A DNA stretch of 8,813 nucleotides, from positions 1 to 8,813 of the forward strand of contig JAIEQQ010000672.1 in the NCBI GenBank assembly GCA_019747615.1. The letters are read 5' to 3'. The translations under genes and the position numbers were made by a program. Below, piece after piece: positions 8,355 through 8,813 of this stretch (its first letter is position 1; each line of letters opens with the position of its first letter). The DNA is from Phycisphaerales bacterium. Its GTDB lineage: Bacteria; Planctomycetota; Phycisphaerae; Phycisphaerales; UBA1924. The notes beneath the pieces were generated by a model. It did not search any database and was not told where the DNA came from. It saw only the letters and a list, made by a program, of their open reading frames with translations.

Positions 8355-8369
8355 CCGACGTGTTGTCGG
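8355..8369. promoter_or_regulatory. Inverted repeat, possible operator
   Basis: CCGAC (8355-8359) and GTCGG (8365-8369) form a perfect five-base inverted repeat around GTGTT. A flanking G-T wobble extends it in RNA. It lies about 130 bases before the secreted-protein start in the divergent intergenic region, where a regulator site would be expected, but such a short repeat is easily due to chance. Confidence 0.15.
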
Positions 8370-8501
8370 TGGACATGGCATTGGCACGAGCCTGGTTTGA
8401 GGACCGACGCGGTCACGCCCGACGGATGACAGACGACCACGCGGCCCGGCCGCACCTTTGCGTGGTGCAACACGCAGAGCGACGAAGACACGGAGAGCCC
8501 A

Positions 8502-8813
8502 ATGACCGACCAGCCTATTCGACGTTCAAGCACTCTGTTCCCGACCGTCGCGACCGACGCGTTCTGTGGCGGATCGGTGATTCGTCGCGCCGTGCTTCTG
8601 ATCGCGCTGGCCGGAACGGTCGCAGGGGTCGGGATGTCTGAGGCCGGAGCGGCCAGCGGAAGGACGCAGGAGCCGCGGCCCGCAGAGCCGACGCCCGGAC
8701 CGAGCGCGCCGCCAGCGAAGGTTCCAGAGCTGCCGAACACGAATCCGAACACCGTGCGCCCGGTCAAGCCGGGCGCGGGTGCACCGGCGATCGCCCCCGG
8801 CGCGACGACACCG
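8502..8813 (+). CDS. Secreted proline-rich protein, 5' part only
   Basis: The reading frame is open from ATG 8502 to the window edge (104 codons, no stop). GGAG at 8492-8495 is six bases before the ATG. The first 29 residues are polar, ending R28-R29, followed by a hydrophobic core (AVLLIALAGTVAGVG, 30-44) and a likely signal-peptidase site near AGAAS (48-52). The visible mature part (53-104) is rich in Pro, Ala, Gly and Thr (repeated EPxP, NTNPNT, KPGAGAPAIAPG) and is probably an unstructured exported linker ahead of a domain outside the window. A GTG at 8577 (MIRRAVLL) would give a more typical short signal peptide and is an alternative start. G/C at third positions is high, as expected for a real gene of this genome. 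Function cannot be told from this part. Confidence 0.65.
   Translation, partial: MTDQPIRRSSTLFPTVATDAFCGGSVIRRAVLLIALAGTVAGVGMSEAGAASGRTQEPRPAEPTPGPSAPPAKVPELPNTNPNTVRPVKPGAGAPAIAPGATTP

Larger units (their letters stand above)
8105..8501. other. Divergent intergenic region
   Basis: This 397-base stretch separates the leftward BtuF-like gene from the rightward secreted-protein gene and should hold promoters for both. It contains a possible 30-codon ORF (8202-8294) and a five-pair inverted repeat, CCGAC (8355-8359) with GTCGG (8365-8369), which could be an operator. A loose pair TTGCTT/ACAATG with 17-base spacing (about 8319-8347) is a weak promoter candidate on the plus strand. No tRNA or known RNA motif is recognised. 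Confidence 0.45.

Noticed and set aside
8222..8767. 181-codon minus-strand ORF at the right end
   Set aside because: It overlaps the secreted-protein gene, which has a ribosome binding site and signal peptide. The minus-strand product has no recognisable domain and its start lies within the opposite coding region.

Overview
The base composition (high GC, strong G/C at third codon positions) and the gene content point to a planctomycete, probably of the Phycisphaerae. The main clues are several small membrane proteins carrying the 'CxxCxYxLxGL…CPECG' zinc-ribbon motif, and a secreted protein with a PEP-CTERM-like tail of the VPTPSAAALLGLG…RRRRR type. This assignment is inferred from family knowledge; no rRNA or other phylogenetic marker is present.

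Layout, left to right. Positions 1-347 hold no supported gene and lead into a PrkA-family AAA+ serine protein kinase (348-2504, +). Four small genes follow on the same strand (2581-4336). Three carry a Cys4 zinc ribbon, at the N-terminus in the first two and at the C-terminus in the fourth. The third keeps only one CxxC pair. All four have hydrophobic membrane segments. The first of the four is bracketed by two inverted copies (27 of 28 bases identical) of a palindromic, REP-like repeat. The fourth converges, with an 8-nt gap, on a minus-strand gene for a secreted PEP-CTERM-like protein (4348-4962). Upstream of that on the minus strand lie an atypical pyruvate kinase-like gene (5040-7010) and a BtuF-like periplasmic-binding-fold gene without a signal peptide (7046-8104). 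Those two are 35 nt apart and probably form an operon transcribed leftward. A 397-nt divergent intergenic region follows, containing a possible 30-codon ORF. The window ends inside a plus-strand gene for a secreted, proline-rich protein (8502 to the edge).

How the genes work together is mostly unknown. The usual partners of PrkA (the YeaH/DUF444 and SpoVR proteins) are not downstream of it here. Instead the kinase is followed by the zinc-ribbon membrane cluster, which may be a lineage-specific arrangement. The pyruvate kinase-like protein keeps the catalytic Lys/Glu/Asp set, carries the lysine associated with K+-independent enzymes, lacks the C-terminal allosteric domain, and has an N-terminal extension and an enlarged middle (B) domain. 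No mobile element, CRISPR array, tRNA or rRNA was seen. The most unusual items are the zinc-ribbon/membrane paralogue array with its flanking inverted repeats, and the pairing of a cysteine-rich cytoplasmic BtuF-like protein with an atypical pyruvate kinase.
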